Source: Haloglomus irregulare
GTDB taxonomy: Archaea; Halobacteriota; Halobacteria; Halobacteriales; Haloarculaceae
Direction: 5' to 3'
DNA: 64,000 nt
NCBI RefSeq assembly: GCF_007421925.1
Contig: NZ_QMDX01000005.1
Span: 124,001-188,000, forward strand
The position numbers and the translations under genes are program-made. The notes beneath the pieces are model-generated. The model did not search any database. It was given only the letters and a program-made list of their open reading frames with translations, and was not told the DNA's origin. Within the stretch, counting starts at the first letter, position 1, and each line of letters opens with the position of its first letter. Positions 60,155 to 64,000 of the stretch are shown piece by piece.

Positions 60155-61357
60155 TCAGACGTCGATGTCGAACTGCTTGGGGTAGTCGGTGAGGTTCTCG
60201 ACGCCGTCCTCCCGCACCACGACGAGGTCCTCGATGCGCACGCCGCCGACGGCCGGGTCGTACAGGCCCGGCTCGACGGTCACCACCATCCCCGCCTCCA
60301 GCTCGTTGTCCTGGGTGCTGAGACGCGGGTACTCGTGGATGTCCAGCCCGACACCGTGGCCCGTGGTATGGATGAATCCGGTCTCCGCCGCGTCGTCCGC
60401 ACGGAGCGTCGGCAGCCCGGCGTCCTCGTAGACGTCGCAGACCGCGCCGTGCACCTCGCTCCCGGAGACGCCCGCCTCGATAGCGTCGAGTGCGGCCTCC
60501 TGGGCCGCCAGCGTGAGGTCGTACCACTCCCGGGCGCGGTCGGTCGGCGTCCCGACGCAGAACGTGCGTGTCATATCCGCGAAGTAGCCGGTCGACTTCG
60601 ACCGCGGGAAGATGTCGACGATGATCGGCTCGTCGGCCCGGAGCGGGCCGCTCCCGCGGTCGTGCGGGTCGGCAGCGTCGGCACCGCAGGCGACGATGGT
60701 CTCGTCGAGCGCACAGCCGTCGTGCAGCAGCGCGATCTCGATCTCGGTCCGCACCCGCTCGCTCGTCAGCGGCTCCCCGTCGTGGTGGAGGACGCCCTCC
60801 TCGACGGTCGCCTCGCGGAGCAGTTCCTCGGCCCGTGCCATCGCCCGCTCGTTTGCCTTCTGTGCCTCGCGGATGTGGGCGATCTCCGTCTCGGTCTTCA
60901 CCGCGCGGACGCGCTCGACACGGTCGTCGCGGTCGACCGTCACGTCGATGTCCTGCTCGCGGAGCCCCTCCGCGGGGCCCAGCGGCGCGCGCTCGGGCAT
61001 CGCCACCGATTCGACGCCGTGAGCCCGGCAGAAGGCGGCGACGGCGCGGTCGCTGCCCTCGTGCTGGCCGTACTCCTCGACGAGCCGCTGGGCGTCGTAC
61101 GCCGACCCGCGCTCGACGGAGTCGCCGCGTGACTCCTCGGCCGCACGGCCGTACTCCAGCGCGGAGACGAGCAGGTGGGTCGAGCCGCCCTCGCCCTCGG
61201 CAACGCCGTCCCGGACGTACAGCGTCACGTACGGGTCCGGGGCATCGAAGCCCGAGAGGTAGCGCTGCGTCGCGTCCTCGCCGTCGGCGTCCACGAGATA
61301 CCCGTCCACGCCCGCCTCCCGACAGTACGCGTCCAGCGTCGTGAGGTCCAGATTCAT
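60155..61357 (-). CDS. M24-family Xaa-Pro peptidase
   Basis: A 400-aa pita-bread metallopeptidase. Ligands are visible in order: [22 protein letters not shown] (two Asp), [13 protein letters not shown] (His), VVTVEPGLY (Glu) and [10 protein letters not shown] (Glu). The N-terminal domain (to about residue 160) is that of prolidases/aminopeptidase P. Converges with pyrI, four bases apart. Confidence 0.92.
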   Translation of the reverse strand: MNLDLTTLDAYCREAGVDGYLVDADGEDATQRYLSGFDAPDPYVTLYVRDGVAEGEGGSTHLLVSALEYGRAAEESRGDSVERGSAYDAQRLVEEYGQHEGSDRAVAAFCRAHGVESVAMPERAPLGPAEGLREQDIDVTVDRDDRVERVRAVKTETEIAHIREAQKANERAMARAEELLREATVEEGVLHHDGEPLTSERVRTEIEIALLHDGCALDETIVACGADAADPHDRGSGPLRADEPIIVDIFPRSKSTGYFADMTRTFCVGTPTDRAREWYDLTLAAQEAALDAIEAGVSGSEVHGAVCDVYEDAGLPTLRADDAAETGFIHTTGHGVGLDIHEYPRLSTQDNELEAGMVVTVEPGLYDPAVGGVRIEDLVVVREDGVENLTDYPKQFDIDV

Positions 61358-61464
61358 GCTCCACCCTGGGTCCGGCGAGGGTATAGGCGTGGCGGGGCGG
61401 CCACCCGGCACGCCCGGCCGGCGCCTCCGACACGCTCTTGCCCGGGCCACGAGTCGCTCGGACT

Positions 61465-62865
61465 ATGGACGCACTCGTTCGCCGGTCCGCGGTCCGCGGG
61501 GTCACCCGCGCGCCGTCCTCGAAGAGCTACACCCACCGCGCCATCCTGGCGGCCGGCTACGCTGACGGGGCCCTCGTCCGGAGCCCGCTGGACTCGGCCG
61601 ACACACGGGCGACCGCCCGCGCCGTGGAGCGGTACGGCGGGGCGGTCGAGCGCCTCGGAGAGAGCGGTGAGCCGGACGACCCGGAGGCTATCGACTTCGC
61701 CGAGACGCCGCTCGATGCCGCGCCGGGCGACCTCCTCGTCTCCGGCTTCGGCGGCCGCCCCGAGGTCCCCGCGCAGGTACTCGACTGCGCCAACTCCGGC
61801 ACGACGATGCGACTGACGACCGCGACGGGGGCGCTCGCCGACGGCCTGACCGTCCTCACGGGCGACTCGTCGCTCCGGTCGCGGCCCCAGGGACCGCTGC
61901 TCGACGCGCTGGCACAGCTCGACGGCCGTGCCGAGTCGACACGCGGGAACGGCCAGGCCCCGCTCGTCGTCGGCGGCCCGGTCGCGGGCGGCGAGGTCGC
62001 CATCCCGGGCGACGTCTCCTCGCAGTACGTGACCGCGCTGCTGATGGCCGGCGCGGTCACGGAGGCTGGCGTCCGCGTCGGTCTGACGACCGACCTCAAG
62101 TCGGCGCCCTACGTCGACATCACGCTGGAGGTGCTGGACGCGTTCGGCGTCGAGGCCCGGGCGCTGGACGGATCGGGCGCTCCCCTCGACGGCGCCGCCG
62201 ACGGCACCGCCGCGCTCGCGGTCGGCGGCGGCCAGTCCTACGACCCGACAGACGGGGCGTACCGGGTGCCCGGCGACTTCTCCTCGATGTCGTACCTGCT
62301 CGCGGCTGGGGCGCTCGCCGCCGACCCGGACGGGGCGCTCGTCGTCGAGGGGGCGAAGCCGAGCGCGCAGGGCGACGCCGCCATCGTCGACGTCCTCGAC
62401 CGGATGGGTGCCGACATCGAGTGGGACCGGGGCGACGGCCGCCTGACGGTGCGGCGCTCGTCACTCTCGGGTGTGGAGGTCGGCGTTGCCGACACGCCGG
62501 ACCTGCTGCCGACCATCGCGGCGCTCGGCGCGGCCGCGGACGGCACCACCCGCATCACCGACTGCGAGCACGTCCGGTACAAGGAGACCGACCGCGTCAG
62601 CGCGATGGCCGAGGCGCTGGGTCGGATGGGTACCGTCGTCGAGGAGGAGACCGCCGAGCTGGTCGTCCACGGCGGCGAGACCGACCTGACCGGTGCGACC
62701 GTCGACGGCCGCGCCGACCACCGCATCGTGATGTCGCTCGCCGTCGCGGGCCTCGTCGCCGACGGCGAGACCCGGGTTCGGGGCGCCGAGCACGTCGACG
62801 TCTCCTTCCCCGGTTTCTTCGACGCGCTGGACGACCTCGGCGCGGACGTGGGCCGCGAGGAGTAG
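61465..62865 (+). CDS. aroA: 3-phosphoshikimate 1-carboxyvinyltransferase (EPSP synthase)
   Basis: A 466-aa EPSP synthase: [23 protein letters not shown] (shikimate-3-phosphate/PEP lysine), [58 protein letters not shown] and [17 protein letters not shown]. The sixth step of chorismate synthesis. A longer frame from 61438 is open, but conservation starts at MDALV. Confidence 0.96.
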   Translation: MDALVRRSAVRGVTRAPSSKSYTHRAILAAGYADGALVRSPLDSADTRATARAVERYGGAVERLGESGEPDDPEAIDFAETPLDAAPGDLLVSGFGGRPEVPAQVLDCANSGTTMRLTTATGALADGLTVLTGDSSLRSRPQGPLLDALAQLDGRAESTRGNGQAPLVVGGPVAGGEVAIPGDVSSQYVTALLMAGAVTEAGVRVGLTTDLKSAPYVDITLEVLDAFGVEARALDGSGAPLDGAADGTAALAVGGGQSYDPTDGAYRVPGDFSSMSYLLAAGALAADPDGALVVEGAKPSAQGDAAIVDVLDRMGADIEWDRGDGRLTVRRSSLSGVEVGVADTPDLLPTIAALGAAADGTTRITDCEHVRYKETDRVSAMAEALGRMGTVVEEETAELVVHGGETDLTGATVDGRADHRIVMSLAVAGLVADGETRVRGAEHVDVSFPGFFDALDDLGADVGREE

Positions 62866-63514
62866 TCGCCTCGGGGGACGACCTCGTGAATCGGCGTCGC
62901 CTCGACGCGGCGCAGGTGCTCGCCGACGGCCGTCGCGGTGAGTCCGACCTCGTTCGCGATGTCGGCGTGGGTCGCCTCCCGCGGTTCGCTGTAGTAGTCA
63001 CAGTCGATGCCCGCCCGCAACATCTCGCGCTGGCGCTCGGCCAGCAGCGAGAGCATCCGCGTGCTGCCGGCCTCGTACCCCCGCCCGCTCGATGTCGAAC
63101 CGGATACTGCCGGGTGACGACCCGAACACCTCCGGGATGGTGCTCTCCTCCGCGATGAGCGTCACCCGGGGCCGGCCGTCCACGGTGAACAGCATCGACA
63201 TGTCGATGGCGAACTCGTACTCCTTGCGGAGGTCGAGCGGCCGCTCGACCAGCGGCGTGGGCTCGAGATGTGAGTGGAACAGGACCGTCCCCGCGGGCCG
63301 CCTGGTGACCGATGGCCTCGCTGTGCCCCTCGAACAGCTCCATGACCCGGTCGGGGTCGCCGCTCACCTCGAACACCACCACCGGGGTCCCGTCCGCCAG
63401 CCGGTCCAGTTGGTCGACGGCCTCGCGACGGCCCCCCGATTCCTCCAGCAGCACCGCATCGAGCGGCCGGAAGAGCCCCTCGTCCGGCCGTATCGTCCCC
63501 GTCGCGGAACGCAT
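62866..63514 (-). pseudogene. HTH_10 (Bat-like) regulator with two frameshifts and no stop
   Basis: Three frames together: MRSATGTIRPDEGLFRPLDAVLLEESG ... VMELFEGHSEAI (ATG at 63514); after about 63304-63312, VTRRPAGTVLFHSHLEPTPLVERPLDL ... STIPEVFGSSPGSIRFDIERA; after a five-C run at 63078-63082, YEAGSTRMLSLLAERQREMLRAGIDCDYYSEPREATHADIANEVGLTATAVGEHLRRVE, an HTH_10-type domain. The last frame has no stop before it runs antisense through aroA. Real decay or indel errors. Confidence 0.75.
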
Positions 63515-63682
63515 ACGAAGTCCATGGGTACGCGGAGTGCTAAACGCCGTCGGGGGCGATTGCCGGCTCGATTCCCGGTATTTCTGGCGAGAAGCTGGCG
63601 TAGCCAATCAATGGCAAACTTTAGACGGGTATTACGAGACAGTCGAAAAACCGGTGGAGCGCCCCGCCGTGGGAGCGGCCCG

Positions 63683-64000
63683 TCAGAACTCCGCGCTCTC
63701 GTAGACCCAGCCCTCGGTGGACTGGTCCCAGTTGACGAGCTCCTCGTCGTCGAAGAAGAGGGCGATCTCGCGCTCGTTGGCGCCCTCGTCCTCGTGGTCG
63801 GAGCCGTGGATGACGTTCTGCCCCAGGTCCAGCCCCAGGTCACCGCGGATGGTGCCCGGCTGGGCCTCGGCGGGGTCGGTCGCGCCCATCATCCGGCGGA
63901 CCTGCCGGGTGGCGTCGGCGCCCTCCCAGACCATCGCGAACACCGGCGCGGCGGTGATGAACCCCACGAGGTCCTCGAAGAACGGCTTGTCCGCGTGCTC
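63683..64000 (-). CDS. ndk: nucleoside diphosphate kinase, 5' part beyond window
   Basis: The C-terminal 105 residues of NDK, entering from the right edge: FFEDLVGFITAAPVFAMVWEGADATRQVRRMMGATDPAEAQPGTIRGD-type core and the active-site histidine in GQNVIHGSDHEDEGA. It transfers gamma-phosphate among NTPs through phospho-His. About 45-50 N-terminal residues are missing. Confidence 0.96.
   Translation of the reverse strand, partial: EHADKPFFEDLVGFITAAPVFAMVWEGADATRQVRRMMGATDPAEAQPGTIRGDLGLDLGQNVIHGSDHEDEGANEREIALFFDDEELVNWDQSTEGWVYESAEF

Overview
This is a haloarchaeal chromosome window (class Halobacteria). The evidence is a G+C that looks like roughly 70 %, very acidic Asp/Glu-rich proteins, many GTG starts, and TATA boxes sitting about 25-30 bases ahead of start codons (leaderless mRNAs). 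The gene set is archaeal: aIF-1A, fibrillarin/NOP5, deoxyhypusine synthase, TmcA, NurA, PyrI and archaeal-type AdkA. No rRNA, tRNA, CRISPR array, integrase or transposase was found. Genes are cut at both ends (a DUF255 protein on the left, ndk on the right).

Layout. 1-9.5 kb: DUF255 thioredoxin-fold protein, a lipase-like hydrolase, purD, a small conserved protein, nurA divergent from a predicted ATPase, a Usp protein, an MBL hydrolase, a Trm112-like protein and a membrane-anchored haloarchaeal protein. 9.5-12.7 kb: the DR2241-CbiX tetrapyrrole pair and a frameshifted GIDE-like membrane protein. 12.8-16.7 kb: cytochrome P450, cupin, and a membrane-fused spermidine-synthase-like protein. 16.7-24.8 kb: zinc ribbon, two tiny coupled ORFs before a TauE/SafE permease, Usp, a 50-aa gene, eif1A, K+ channel, aldehyde dehydrogenase, cspA, methyltransferase and a GlpA-like oxidoreductase.

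24.8-31.96 kb is different. It is visibly poorer in G+C, gene-poor at both edges, and holds a cluster of damaged genes: a flavin reductase with two frameshifts, a PIN-domain toxin with a frameshift plus a stop codon beside an intact antitoxin, and an HTH/zinc regulator with an in-frame TGA exactly where a zinc-ribbon cysteine is expected. Intact genes among them are a HEAT-repeat protein, a cupin and a DUF4242-like protein. I read this as an acquired, decaying island.

32-43.4 kb: MFS permease, deoxyhypusine synthase, the flpA-nop5 rRNA methylation operon, a DUF1330 protein, a nucleoside deaminase, then a DNA-repair block of photolyase, a helix-hairpin-helix/DEDD exonuclease and a DEAD-box helicase with a zinc-cysteine C-terminus. 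The last two look like an archaeal counterpart of bacterial MrfB-MrfA (YprB-YprA). 43.6-58.6 kb: membrane protein, DUF5789 and AdkA, a TIM-barrel protein, two acyl-CoA synthetases, a TrmB-like regulator abutting a truncated paaA, a Bat-like regulator, tmcA, a frameshifted lipoprotein, small membrane proteins, an AhpD-like protein, and a RecA/KaiC-like protein that has lost its P-loop lysine. 58.7-64 kb: pyrB-pyrI, an M24 peptidase, aroA, a frameshifted HTH_10 regulator and the 3' part of ndk.

Several otherwise normal genes outside the island (12.1, 53.8, 63.1-63.3 kb) also carry single-base frame breaks, some in G/C runs, so assembly error must be excluded before they are called pseudogenes.
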